64,000 nt of DNA from an uncultured Aquimarina sp. (GCA_947498705.1 CANMLW010000001.1:186001-250000), one strand, 5' to 3'; shown: positions 35,685 through 44,396, counted from the stretch's first letter. The notes: generated by a model not told the origin, from the letters alone. Program-made: numbers and translations.

Positions 35685-37691
35685 CTACTTTGTTTTTTTA
35701 AAGTAAAGATTTCGAACACGACCGTTAGAGACTTTACAACCAGTAATTTTCTGATTAGCATCTCTGATAAATTCTACTTGCCTAAACATCCAGCTAGAAC
35801 CTCCAAATTTATCTTTTCCTGTTGGGTTTAACTTAAAATCATTTAGTTTACGGTGTTTTACAACAAGGTTGGCATCTTCAACAATAAAAGTATAGGTGGT
35901 AGAAAGTTCTTGACTAAAGTAAGTTCCAGAAAAATCATTTAGATTTACAACAGTCTTGTCAAATTCTTTTAATCGATTTGCATCTAGTATTTGTCCACCC
36001 TGATAAAGTTTTAGCAGTTTAATAGTATCTCCTTCGTTAGGTATGAACTCTATTTTTGCTTCAACTCCTACGATCTTAAATTCTGTTGTTGATAGGGGCG
36101 TTAATGAAAAAGCTGATTGCCCTGTTGCCTGACCGGTTAATTGACCATCTTTCTTACTAATATTGATGTTGAACCCTGGCTGTAGTTCAAAATTTCCAAT
36201 ATAAGTGTCTAATATGCTCTGATCAATATCTACAATAGAAGAAGTATTTTCTTTTTTAGGTATTTCTTTTTTGATATTGGTTTTGAGTTTATCTTTTAGA
36301 TAAATATCGGCTATTTTATGTGCTATTCGATTAGGGTTAAAACTAGCCGAATTACTAAGAATCATTACCGAGAAATTTTCCTCAGGAAAACGAGCCAGGT
36401 AAGAACGATATCCTGCATCTGCTCCTCCGTGTTGTATTTCTTTTATTCCTTTGTATTCGGTTACAAATTGCCCTAGCGCTCCTCCAAAAGTTTTTCCGTT
36501 ATTTAGGGTTGCAGGCGTGTTCATCTTATCAATAATACTGGCATCACCAACTTTTATATTCGAAAAATTCATAGCCCATAAGCCTAAATCTTCAGCAGTA
36601 GTAAAAAGACTTGTAGCTCCTACGTTCGCATAGTTTAAGACACTTTTTTTATAACCTAAACTATCGGTATGATAGGAGTATGCTCTATTTTTAACAATCT
36701 TTTCGTGATCGTCATAAAATAGTGTGTTTTCCATTTTTAGAGGTTTAAAAATATTGACATCGGTAAACTGTGCGAAAGACATATCGGTTATCCTCGAAAC
36801 AACTTCTGCCAAAAGAGTAAAACCAGTATTACAATATACATATTCTTCTCCAGGGTCAAAGTTTAGTTCTTTTTGCTGACTTATGATTTTTAGAATATGC
36901 TTCTTGGTAATGACATCATCAATTCTCCAACCTGCCATTCCTAATAAATTCCATTGATCCCTTAACCCACTTGTATGAGAGGCTAAATGTCTTAATGTAA
37001 TTTTTTTTCCAAAATCAGGTACTTCAGGAATATACTTTCTAATATCATCATCCAAGTTTAATTTTCCTTGCTTTTCTAATAAAAGAATAGAAAAAACAGT
37101 AAACTGTTTTGAGATAGAAGCGATATGAAATACAGAAGAAGGTGTAATAGGAATATCATATTCTAAATTAGCCAACCCATAACCATTTTTATGTACAACT
37201 ACTCCATCTTTAACAATTGCAACAGAGGCTCCAGGTGTATCATTAGTATCCCAGGGAGTAAATATTTCATCGACCTGCTCATTGGGTAAAGTAGCTTTAG
37301 GTTTTATTTTTTCGAGAATTAAGTCATAATTACCAGATGGTTCCTTTTGATCATAAGGATATATTTCTATGATATATTTTCCTTTACTACTCGAGGTTAT
37401 GGCAAATAATTCATACCCATTTTGACCATTAGGACTGTCAAAAACTTCTATTTTTTCATTATGGACGTTATACGTTGTAATTTTTAGGTCAACGCCTTTT
37501 TGTAGTAGTCTAAAAAAAGCAAATTGATCTTTTTCTAGGTTTATATAGTATCGATGTTTTTCGGTTGAATGAATTGTAGAAGAATTTAATTTATCTTTTA
37601 AAATTTCTCCTTTTTCAATTTGGGCTTGAAGTATTCCGGTAATGGTTAGTAATACTAGTAGTAATAATCGTTTAATGATGGTTTGATTCAT
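35685..37691 (-). CDS. Secreted serine hydrolase of the beta-lactamase/PBP4 family with extra domains
   Basis: A signal peptide (1-23, ending ILQAQ) is followed by a beta-sandwich pre-domain (about 25-130). The catalytic class C-type domain spans about 140-470: SISK near 193 with the nucleophile Ser and its Lys, YCNTG near 283, and HGGADAGY near 413. C-terminal residues from about 490 to 668 carry a lipocalin-like, beta-rich domain found in many such hydrolases. It may be a peptidase or esterase; true beta-lactamase activity is not implied. It is divergent from another serine hydrolase at 37971. Confidence 0.87.
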   Translation of the reverse strand: MNQTIIKRLLLLVLLTITGILQAQIEKGEILKDKLNSSTIHSTEKHRYYINLEKDQFAFFRLLQKGVDLKITTYNVHNEKIEVFDSPNGQNGYELFAITSSSKGKYIIEIYPYDQKEPSGNYDLILEKIKPKATLPNEQVDEIFTPWDTNDTPGASVAIVKDGVVVHKNGYGLANLEYDIPITPSSVFHIASISKQFTVFSILLLEKQGKLNLDDDIRKYIPEVPDFGKKITLRHLASHTSGLRDQWNLLGMAGWRIDDVITKKHILKIISQQKELNFDPGEEYVYCNTGFTLLAEVVSRITDMSFAQFTDVNIFKPLKMENTLFYDDHEKIVKNRAYSYHTDSLGYKKSVLNYANVGATSLFTTAEDLGLWAMNFSNIKVGDASIIDKMNTPATLNNGKTFGGALGQFVTEYKGIKEIQHGGADAGYRSYLARFPEENFSVMILSNSASFNPNRIAHKIADIYLKDKLKTNIKKEIPKKENTSSIVDIDQSILDTYIGNFELQPGFNINISKKDGQLTGQATGQSAFSLTPLSTTEFKIVGVEAKIEFIPNEGDTIKLLKLYQGGQILDANRLKEFDKTVVNLNDFSGTYFSQELSTTYTFIVEDANLVVKHRKLNDFKLNPTGKDKFGGSSWMFRQVEFIRDANQKITGCKVSNGRVRNLYFKKTK

Positions 37692-37970
37692 GTATATATT
37701 TTTATAGAACAGTTTCTATTACAGGAGTTACATCTGTATAAAATGTTACACTTTTTTAATATAAATTTATCATAATTATTTAGATGTTGCTTTGTAGGGT
37801 ATTTAAAAATTTATTTGAATACTAAAAGTTTAATATTTTGGTTGGTGTACAGTAAATAGGTTGTTTTATGTAAGTTTACCGAAACACTTTTTTATACATT
37901 TGATAGAACAATTATGAATACATATTGAATATGTAACGGTATGTATTATTCTGAAAATATAAATTACTGT

Positions 37971-38999
37971 ATGAAAACAAAATACCTGGTATTGGCATTG
38001 TCGTTTCTACTCTTTTCGTGCAAAGAAACCGTAAAAGAGATACCTGATAAAGCGATTACTTCAGAAATTATCCCACAAGTACAAGATGGTATTTTTTCGA
38101 CCTTAATTTCAAAAAAAGGAAAAATAGTATTCGAAGAATATTATAATGGAAAATCAAAAGATAGTTTATGTGATGTGCAGTCATTAACCAAAGGACTGAT
38201 GAGTATTTTTATTGGTATTGCGATCGACAAACAATACATTACCGATGTAGATGACCCTATAAAAAAGTACTTCCCAGACGAATTCGAAAATTTGACTAAC
38301 AAAAGTAAAGAAGCGATTACGATCAGACATCTTTTAAATCAAACTTCTGGTCTTTCCTGGAAAGGGTATTTAGAGCATGAAGCATGGAAACAAAGTAGTA
38401 ATCCCGTTTCTTTTGTTTTAGAAAATAATTTAGAAAATGAGCCCGGTACAGCATATAATTACAATTCTGGAGCTACTCACTTATTATCGGTAATCATTAG
38501 CAAAGCGACCAATATGACTACTTTAGAATTTGCAAACGAAACTTTGTTTAAACATTTACATATTGATTTGGTAGATTGGAAAAAAAGAAATGATGGATAT
38601 TATGATGGTAGTGGATTGGGTCTTAAAATGAAACCAGGAGACTTGATGAAGATTGGTCAATTGCTGGAGAAAAATGGAGTTTGGGAAAAAGAACAACTGG
38701 TATCAAAAAAATGGATAGAAAGATTGTTTGACATAGATGAAAAGTCTGAAACAAAATGGGGATTAAAAAACTCTAAACACGGTTTTTGTTGGTACAAAGC
38801 CAACTTCGAAGGAAATGAGATTGAATATGGAATGGGATATGGCGGACAGTTTATCATACTTATTCCTGACAAAGAATTAATTTTTGTTGTCACGCACAAT
38901 CACGATACTCCAAATGGAATTGAACAACAGATCAAATTTTTAAATAGAAAACTACCAAAATTGATAGCGAAGTACGGTGTATTAGACGTACGAAAATAA
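37971..38999 (+). CDS. Serine hydrolase lipoprotein, beta-lactamase family
   Basis: The start is moved to the ATG at 37971 so that MKTKYLVLALSFLLFSC forms a lipoprotein signal with Cys17. The class C-type domain follows: SLTK near 72 (nucleophile and Lys), YNYNSG near 164 and GMGYGGQF near 285, which replaces the usual KTG/HSG. It is smaller than its neighbour and lacks accessory domains. It is probably an outer-membrane-anchored esterase or peptidase. Confidence 0.85.
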   Translation: MKTKYLVLALSFLLFSCKETVKEIPDKAITSEIIPQVQDGIFSTLISKKGKIVFEEYYNGKSKDSLCDVQSLTKGLMSIFIGIAIDKQYITDVDDPIKKYFPDEFENLTNKSKEAITIRHLLNQTSGLSWKGYLEHEAWKQSSNPVSFVLENNLENEPGTAYNYNSGATHLLSVIISKATNMTTLEFANETLFKHLHIDLVDWKKRNDGYYDGSGLGLKMKPGDLMKIGQLLEKNGVWEKEQLVSKKWIERLFDIDEKSETKWGLKNSKHGFCWYKANFEGNEIEYGMGYGGQFIILIPDKELIFVVTHNHDTPNGIEQQIKFLNRKLPKLIAKYGVLDVRK

Positions 39000-39052
39000 A
39001 TATTTTTTATCCAATTTTGATTAATAAAATTTCACAATTTTTATTAAAAAAA

Positions 39053-39092
39053 TATACATACAATATTTGAATATTCAAATAATGTATGTATA
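39053..39092. repeat. 40-base nested palindrome
   Basis: Outer arms TATACATAC (39053-39061) and GTATGTATA (39084-39092) pair perfectly. The centre ATTTGAATATTCAAAT is itself a 16-base perfect palindrome. There is no U-tract, so it is not an ordinary terminator. It overlaps the 22-base repeat by 5 bases. Confidence 0.6.
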
Positions 39093-39109
39093 CAAAATTT
39101 GTTTGTATA
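39088..39109 (+). repeat. Left copy of an identical 22-base direct repeat
   Basis: GTATACAAAATTTGTTTGTA plus TA. It contains an 8-base inverted repeat TATACAAA/TTTGTATA around ATTTG. The same 22 bases occur in the same orientation at 45691-45712, outside the other end of the cassette array. Confidence 0.7.
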
Positions 39110-39369
39110 ATCATAAGTAAAACCAACAGTAATCGATAGGGGTTACTATTAGAGTACTTTTATAAATAGGCTTTAATATGTTTTATAATCAAAATGATAG
39201 CGGTTTTTTTATAGTATATCAAATGGATTCAAAGTGTTTTGTATAAAAAAAAGGCGTGTCTTGTTAAAACAAAGGCAACCATTTAAAAACATCTTACGTC
39301 TTTATAGCTAGAGGTAATACAACATTAAAATCTAAAATTTCATTTTAATTTTTAAATCAATAGCTTACT

Positions 39370-39822
39370 ATGACAAATACTAGCCCAAAATCTAAAGGAC
39401 TTATAGATTCTAAAATCGATGTAAAAGTAAAATTAGCTTCATTATGGGCTAGTTTGATGTTTCTATATATTTATTGTGATTTTTTCGATATGATGAGTCC
39501 AGGTAATATAGAAAGTAAAATTAACCTTACTACTCCGGTTGGTCCTGTAACCCCTCAACTACTGGTTATATTTTCCTTGATTTTAATTGTACCAACATTA
39601 ATGATTTGTCTATCGACGCTATTAAAGCCGAGAATAAATAAATGGTTAAATATCATTGTAGCTATGGTATGGTCTTCAATGTCTTTTATTATACTGGTTT
39701 GGGATATTATTGATCAAAGCTTACCTTGGTCTGCTTTTTACGATCTGTTTCAATTGGTAGAGATTGTTGTATTCTGTATCATTGTTCGTACTGCCTGGAA
39801 ATGGCCAAAAGTAGAAGCATAA
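39370..39822 (+). CDS. Four-helix membrane protein, DUF6326-like
   Basis: The 150-residue protein has four membrane helices: about 24-41 (with ASLMFLYIYCDFFDMM), 66-86, 95-116 and 124-142. The YIYCD motif and length recall the DUF6326 membrane family, judged by eye. It stands alone, outside the cassette array but inside the 22-base repeats. Function unknown. Confidence 0.7.
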   Translation: MTNTSPKSKGLIDSKIDVKVKLASLWASLMFLYIYCDFFDMMSPGNIESKINLTTPVGPVTPQLLVIFSLILIVPTLMICLSTLLKPRINKWLNIIVAMVWSSMSFIILVWDIIDQSLPWSAFYDLFQLVEIVVFCIIVRTAWKWPKVEA

Positions 39823-39960
39823 TAGATGTTTTAATAACTTCATAATAAGGTTCTGAAATATGCTGAAATATTTGTTCTTAAATAAATGTGCTAATTTTTG
39901 AGTAATGAATTGGTAGTTAGTTAATTATTATTTAATAAATAACTTTAAAACAAATGTATT

Positions 39961-40347
39961 ATGGAAGCAAAAGAAATTACGTATGATGAAATGCGTGAAA
40001 AAGAAATTCAGAACATACAAAAAGAATCGGGATCCAGTCAACCCTTGTTGGCCTTATCATTGTCTAGCGTAAGTAATAATTGTAAGTGTGATTTTGTTTG
40101 GAATACAAATGACTTTAATACCCTGTATATTGGTTTGAAAACACCTTTTAATTCTAATTCTTCTTGCCAGGTTATGGTAGATACTCAGTATACCAATAGA
40201 CCCAACAGTCAAGTACCTTATACTATTAAAAATGGGAGGTATTTTAAATTCGAGAATACCTATAATAGTATAACGTCTATATCGATATCTTTTATGATAG
40301 GTAAAGGCTTAACACCTGAGTCGATTTTATCTATAGGCGTTATATAA
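39961..40347 (+). CDS. Hypothetical protein
   Basis: This 128-residue protein has no signal peptide. Its first 38 residues are charged then Ser/Leu-rich. A beta-rich part follows (NCKCDFVWNTNDFNTLYIGL, MVDTQYTNRP). It could be a small secreted-like or effector-like domain, but no family is recognised. A hairpin terminator follows at 40366. Confidence 0.55.
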   Translation: MEAKEITYDEMREKEIQNIQKESGSSQPLLALSLSSVSNNCKCDFVWNTNDFNTLYIGLKTPFNSNSSCQVMVDTQYTNRPNSQVPYTIKNGRYFKFENTYNSITSISISFMIGKGLTPESILSIGVI

Positions 40348-40365
40348 TCTTAAATACGATACTGT

Positions 40366-40403
40366 AAAAAAAGCTGTCTAAAAACATTTAGACGGTCTTT
40401 TTG
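40366..40403 (+). terminator. Hairpin terminator after 39961-40347
   Basis: An A-rich arm ending CTGTCTAAA pairs with TTTAGACGGTC, with a G-T pair, around ACA and is followed by a T run (40398-40402). Confidence 0.75.
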
Positions 40404-40485
40404 TTTTAGCTGCGACGTAGTTTTATTCTTTTGACATTGAACTCAGTATTCTTTTATTTTCGGGTCTAGTTTTGTTTATTGTTGA

Positions 40486-40581
40486 ATAAAAAGAATTGAT
40501 ATAAAATATTTATGTATTGAAATCTCACAACAAGAAATTGCAGCAATTTCCCATTATTTAGGTTTGTTTTATGATTTGTGA
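40486..40581 (+). pseudogene. Decayed Crp/Fnr-type helix-turn-helix fragment
   Basis: A 31-codon frame reads KRIDIKYLCIEISQQEIA and then SHYLGL before a stop. ISQQEIAxYLGL is the recognition-helix pattern of Bacteroidota Crp-like regulators. No start codon or N-terminal cNMP domain is present, so this is at most a gene remnant. Confidence 0.35.
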
Positions 40582-40668
40582 AGAGTTAATTGTATTTTAG
40601 TTTCTACAGAACTAATATATATAGAATATAATAGCAATTGCTATTATAACATTGTTAGCTGCAATAAT

Positions 40669-41400
40669 ATGGATCAACTAAATAATTATGCGGACAGTAG
40701 ATTACTAAATGGATGCATCTATTGCGGAGGTCCACCAGAAACGAGAGAACACGTACCATCTAAATGTCTTCTTGAAAGTCCCTACCCAACAAATTTAAAT
40801 GTAGTGGGTTGTTGTGAATCCTGTAATCAAAGTTTCTCAAAAGACGAACAGTATTTTGTGTGCCTAATTGAGAGTGTTCTTTGTGGATCTACTGATACCG
40901 ACAAAATTGGTCGTCCTTCTGTTGCTAAAATTTTGAAAAAGACACCAGCCTTACGACAACGTATTGAAAATTCTAGACGAGAAATAGATGGTCAAATTGT
41001 CTTTGAACCAGAAATTGAACGAGTGAATAATGTGATGTTAAAATTAGCGAGAGGTCACGCAAGTTATGAACTAAGTCAGCCTTGTCGATCTGACCCCAAT
41101 CATTTCTGGTGTGGTCCACTTCTAACTCTTCCAAAAGAAGATCAAGAGACTTTTAATTCAGTTCATTTTCAACAGAATTTTGGAGAAGTTGGATCTCGTA
41201 ATATGCAACGCCTACTTGTTACACAGATGACCGTAAAATCGGAAGATGGTAAAGAAAAGAATGTAAGTATGGTTATTAACGATTGGATTGATGTTCAGGA
41301 TGATTTATATAGATTCATTGCTATAGATGATATGGGAATGTTAATAATTAGAATTGTTATTGCCGAGTATTTTGCCTGTGAAGTTGCTTGGGAAATTTAG
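40669..41400 (+). CDS. HNH-like zinc protein, cassette 1
   Basis: The 243-residue protein has CIYCGG near residue 17, REHVPSKCLL near 27 and CCESCN near 48. This CxxC...H...CxxC order is that of HNH nuclease zinc folds, the H of EHVPSK being the candidate catalytic or ligand residue. The remaining 180 residues are not recognised. A nuclease role (restriction, toxin or repair) is inferred only. The gene starts 15 bases after GTTAGCTGC, the cassette's left border, leaving no room for its own promoter within the cassette. Confidence 0.65.
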   Translation: MDQLNNYADSRLLNGCIYCGGPPETREHVPSKCLLESPYPTNLNVVGCCESCNQSFSKDEQYFVCLIESVLCGSTDTDKIGRPSVAKILKKTPALRQRIENSRREIDGQIVFEPEIERVNNVMLKLARGHASYELSQPCRSDPNHFWCGPLLTLPKEDQETFNSVHFQQNFGEVGSRNMQRLLVTQMTVKSEDGKEKNVSMVINDWIDVQDDLYRFIAIDDMGMLIIRIVIAEYFACEVAWEI

Positions 41401-41409
41401 ACAAGAAAA

Positions 41410-41607
41410 GCAGCTAACAATGTATAAGAAAACATAGGACTTTTAGGCTTAATCAAAAGGTCTGTGTTTATTTGCAAAGTCGCCAAATATAAAATTTGGT
41501 TTTTATGAAAAAATGATAAAAGCAAAATATTTACATTTGGCTTAGTACCAATCCGAAACGCATTGCTTATCAACCACCCTACGTTTCTTATACGGGACGT
41601 TGTACAA
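41410..41607 (+). repeat. attC-like element 1
   Basis: The left end GCAGCTAAC (41410-41418) is the exact reverse complement of GTTAGCTGC at the cassette start (40654-40662). GTATAAGAAA (41422-41431) pairs perfectly with TTTCTTATAC (41584-41593). The right end is GGGACGTTGTACAAC. The inside carries TTAGGCTTAATC and, later, GGCTTAGTACCAATCCGAAA. Confidence 0.6.
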
Positions 41608-41613
41608 CATTAG

Positions 41614-41907
41614 ATGAAACTAATAGAATTTTTAACAAATATTCAAAATACTGACGAAGAATCCGTTCTTTATGTTAAAAGGATTGACGGTGAATTTTCT
41701 AGTGAATCAGAAGTCACAATACTCAATTTGACAGAGGAAGAGTTAGAATGGAAAACTTTTGAAGTAACAGAAAAAAAATGTCCTGGTTTCGAATATTTTA
41801 TGGAAGCTTTCCTTATAAGAGAATTTATGGAAGATATATCATCACAATATCCTACTCTTGAAAAAAAATGTGAAAGATTGATACATTATGTGGTATTTGA
41901 CGCTTAA
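41614..41907 (+). CDS. Small acidic hypothetical protein, cassette 2 first gene
   Basis: This 97-residue acidic protein contains ESVLYVKRIDGEFSSESE, LTEEELEWKT and KKCPGFEYFMEAFLIREF. Similar small proteins, often called DUF7716-like, occur in Bacteroidota accessory regions, and I cannot confirm the family. It starts 13 bases after the element end and shares its unit with 41918-42454 (gap 10 bases). Confidence 0.6.
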   Translation: MKLIEFLTNIQNTDEESVLYVKRIDGEFSSESEVTILNLTEEELEWKTFEVTEKKCPGFEYFMEAFLIREFMEDISSQYPTLEKKCERLIHYVVFDA

Positions 41908-41917
41908 ACAATACTAG

Positions 41918-42454
41918 ATGTTCTGGAAAAGAAGGAGAAATAAAACAATTGAATTTAAATGCTCTAAATGTGGAGAAGTTCATTCGGAATGGCCAGCATT
42001 AGCTTTTAGTTCACCTGCTAATTATCATAATCTTTCTGAAAATGAAAAATCAGAAATTGGAATACTGGATACAGACTTTTGTGAAATTCGATACGAAGAC
42101 CAAATTGACCGATTTATAAGAGTAACACTTACTCAAAAAGTAAATGACGCTTGTGAAACACTGGAATACGGACTTTGGGTTTCATTAAGCGAAAAAAGTT
42201 ATTCGGATTATAAGTCCAATTTTGACAATGAAAACCATGAAACTGGATATTTTGGTTGGTTATGTAGTAATATCTCCGAATATGGAGACACTTCTTCTAT
42301 TCCTTGTGATGTAATGACAAAAAGCGGAAATGATAAACCTGAGATTTTTCCGCACGAAGATTTTGACCATCCGTTTGTTAGAGATTACTACGATGGAATT
42401 ACAAAAGAAGAAGCGGAAAAAAGAATAAATGAAATGATAAAAAACGTTGGGTAA
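41918..42454 (+). CDS. DUF2199 family protein, cassette 2 second gene
   Basis: The 178-residue protein has the DUF2199 pattern: FKCSKCGEVHSEWPALAF near 13, a GILDTDFCEI motif, IDRFIRVTLTQ and LEYGLWVSLSEKSY. The paired cysteines CSKCG probably bind zinc. No function is known for the family. It ends within the left end of the next attC-like element, so the stop codon overlaps the recombination-site-like sequence, as often in tight cassettes. Confidence 0.75.
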   Translation: MFWKRRRNKTIEFKCSKCGEVHSEWPALAFSSPANYHNLSENEKSEIGILDTDFCEIRYEDQIDRFIRVTLTQKVNDACETLEYGLWVSLSEKSYSDYKSNFDNENHETGYFGWLCSNISEYGDTSSIPCDVMTKSGNDKPEIFPHEDFDHPFVRDYYDGITKEEAEKRINEMIKNVG

Positions 42455-42637
42455 CAACACCTATGCAATAATACAGGGTTTAGGTCTAATCGAAAAGTTA
42501 TTGTCTATTTGGTTTGTCGCTAAAGATTTAAATTTAGTATTTTAGAAAAGATAAAAACAAAACATAAACTTTGGCTAAGTGTTTGTTCGAAAGCTAGTGA
42601 TTTTCTAATTCCGAACTGAGCATAGCTAAACGTTTAC
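42451..42637 (+). repeat. attC-like element 2
   Basis: It runs from GTAACAACACCTATGC to GCATAGCTAAACGTTTAC. CTATGC (42461-42466) pairs with GCATAG (42620-42625). The inside has TTTAGGTCTAATCGAAAAG and TTTGGCTAAGTGTTTG, both recurring in elements 1 and 3. Confidence 0.6.
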
Positions 42638-42653
42638 TATAATTAAAAACTAA

Positions 42654-43157
42654 ATGAATATTACTTTTAATCAAATAGAAATTAACGAAAAAGAAAAGGT
42701 GTTACAGTTGTTTAAAGAAACTGCTGAAAAAATTAATAAAATGAATATTGACCATTGGCAATATTGGAAAAATCCTCCGATAGAAAAAATAAAATGGGTT
42801 GAGAAAGGTATTGAAGATAAAGAGTTTTTTTTTATAAAAACCTCCAATAATGAAGATTTAGGAATAGTGAGAATTCTTAATGAAGATATTTTGTATTGGG
42901 GGAAACAAGAACATAAAGCTAAATATATTCACTCATTAATAGTAAAAGAAAAATATAATGGAAAAGGATTGGGGTCAAAAATAATTCAGGAAATAGAAAA
43001 TAATGCAAAAAAAAATAATTGCGAATATCTAAGACTTGATGCTGATTCAAAAAACCCTAAACTTTGTAATTATTATGAGAAATTAGGATTCAATAAAGTT
43101 GGAACAAAAAAATTACCGTTATCCGTATATAATCTTTACCAGAAACAATTGAAGTAA
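42654..43157 (+). CDS. GNAT-family N-acetyltransferase, cassette 3
   Basis: The 167-residue GNAT fold shows the acetyl-CoA pyrophosphate loop in YNGKGLGSKII near 103 and the C-terminal NCEYLRLDADSKNPKLCNYYEKLGF segment near 123. It transfers an acetyl group to an amine; the acceptor is unknown. GNAT genes are among the commonest integron cassette contents, and some modify antibiotics or toxins. Confidence 0.87.
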   Translation: MNITFNQIEINEKEKVLQLFKETAEKINKMNIDHWQYWKNPPIEKIKWVEKGIEDKEFFFIKTSNNEDLGIVRILNEDILYWGKQEHKAKYIHSLIVKEKYNGKGLGSKIIQEIENNAKKNNCEYLRLDADSKNPKLCNYYEKLGFNKVGTKKLPLSVYNLYQKQLK

Positions 43158-43163
43158 AAACTA

Positions 43164-43360
43164 CAGTCAACAATGGCTATAGTTAATACAGTTTTTGATG
43201 CTTAATCCAATGTTCATTGCATTTAACCAAGTCCACTAAATCTTTTTGATTTGGCTTTATAAAGAAAAGATAAAAATAGAATAAAAAGTTTAGGCTAAGT
43301 GCTTAATCGAAAGTTTATTACTTTTAATTCCCGTACTAACCATATACAAGCACGTTAGCT
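43164..43360 (+). repeat. attC-like element 3
   Basis: It runs from AGTCAACAATGGCTATAG to TATACAAGCACGTTAGCT. The inside holds GATGCTTAATCC, a CTAAATC...GATTTGG hairpin, and GGCTAAGTGCTTAATCGAAA, shared with elements 1 and 2 at the same relative positions. Length is about 197 bases, matching those elements. Confidence 0.6.
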
Positions 43361-43398
43361 ACAATACGAAAATCGACAAACTAAAGAATATATAATTT

Positions 43399-43875
43399 AT
43401 GAAGATTGCACCAAAACGTCTGGGAGAATTAGTATTAAGAACATCAAATGTAAATGCTCTAACCGAATTCTATGTCAATGTGGTTGGACTTGAATTATAT
43501 GCCAGTTTTGGAAATAATCGTTTTTTGAAAGTTGCTGATGATTTTGAGGGACACCCTCAATTATTAGCAATTTTTGATAATTCGAAAGAATTTCACGGGC
43601 CAAAAAACATTGAAAAAGGAAAATCAGAAAATGGATTAGGAACATTGCATCATTTCGCATTTGCTCTGGAAAAATCTGATTTTAAATCTGAAAAAAAAAG
43701 GTTAGAACATCTGAAAATTGATTTTATAAGTGAAGAGTATAGAGTATTTGGATGGCATTCAATTCATTTTTACGACATTGATGGAAATTCTGTGGAATTT
43801 GTTTGTTATGATTCGGGAAGCATAAATATTGAGGAGAACAAGAAAATAAGAAGTGCTAACGACTTTAAAAAATAA
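43399..43875 (+). CDS. VOC-family (glyoxalase/dioxygenase/bleomycin-resistance fold) protein, cassette 4
   Basis: This 158-residue protein has two paired beta-alpha-beta-beta-beta modules. Metal-type ligands appear in LGELVLRTSN near 8, LHHFAFALE near 76 and DGNSVEFVCYD near 132, the standard His/Glu positions. Extradiol dioxygenase, glyoxalase and drug-binding members cannot be separated by sequence reading. It lies 39 bases after element 3. Confidence 0.85.
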   Translation: MKIAPKRLGELVLRTSNVNALTEFYVNVVGLELYASFGNNRFLKVADDFEGHPQLLAIFDNSKEFHGPKNIEKGKSENGLGTLHHFAFALEKSDFKSEKKRLEHLKIDFISEEYRVFGWHSIHFYDIDGNSVEFVCYDSGSINIEENKKIRSANDFKK

Positions 43876-43915
43876 AGGTAACAATTTACGCTGCTATGAC
43901 CATTAAGCGTTAGTT
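43876..43915 (+). repeat. attC-like element 4 (short form)
   Basis: The whole gap is only 57 bases. GGTAACAATTTACGC at the left and TTAAGCGTTAGTTGC at the right give AAC...GTT core ends. It lacks the long internal part of elements 1-3, so long and short classes exist, as for integron attC sites. Confidence 0.5.
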
Positions 43916-43932
43916 GCAATTCGGAAATAAGA

Positions 43933-44388
43933 ATGATTCAAGATTCAATTTTAATAGAAAACAGACATAAAAGGTTTATAAAAGCAGTTTGTAACTCCGA
44001 AATTGTATGGGGACTTGAAAATCATGAAGGGTTTGCAAGCTCCAAATCAGTTTATTACGAAGATGATGATGGAGAACCTATCGGAATTATTTGTTTTTGG
44101 GGTGAGAAGGCATTGGCAACATCTTGTATCAAAGACAGGTGGACAAAATATAAGACTACAGAAATCTCATTATCTGACTTTATGGAAAATTGGTGTGTCG
44201 GAATGGGAAATGACAGACTTCTTATCGGAACGGAATTTGACCAGAACTTGTTTGGTTTTGAAGCTGACCCTTACGAATTAATACTGGACTTATCATCTGA
44301 ATTAAAATCCATTGGAAAAGATTTAAATTTTAGAAAATTCAATGGTGTAAATGATTTAGAAAGTCAAGTAAAGGAGGCAATTGAATAA
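43933..44388 (+). CDS. DUF2750 family protein, cassette 5
   Basis: The 151-residue protein matches DUF2750 by pattern: RHKRFIKAVCNSEIVWGLEN near 12, EPIGIICFWGEKALATSC near 47 and ISLSDFMENWCVGMGND near 78. No function has been established for the family; some occur near toxins as possible immunity proteins. It lies between elements 4 and 5. Confidence 0.75.
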   Translation: MIQDSILIENRHKRFIKAVCNSEIVWGLENHEGFASSKSVYYEDDDGEPIGIICFWGEKALATSCIKDRWTKYKTTEISLSDFMENWCVGMGNDRLLIGTEFDQNLFGFEADPYELILDLSSELKSIGKDLNFRKFNGVNDLESQVKEAIE

Positions 44389-44396
44389 ATAAAAAA

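Larger units (their letters stand above)
39000..39369. other. Intergenic region (370 bp) with overlapping inverted repeats
   Basis: It contains a near-perfect 40-base palindrome (39053-39092) and, overlapping its right end, one copy of a 22-base sequence repeated at 45691. No ORF or RNA gene seen. Confidence 0.6.
40348..40668. other. Region before the first cassette (321 bp)
   Basis: It holds a terminator (40366-40403), a decayed Crp-like HTH fragment (40486-40581), a perfect ATAGCAATTGCTAT palindrome (40631-40644), and at 40654 the GTTAGCTGC that opens the cassette array. Confidence 0.6.
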
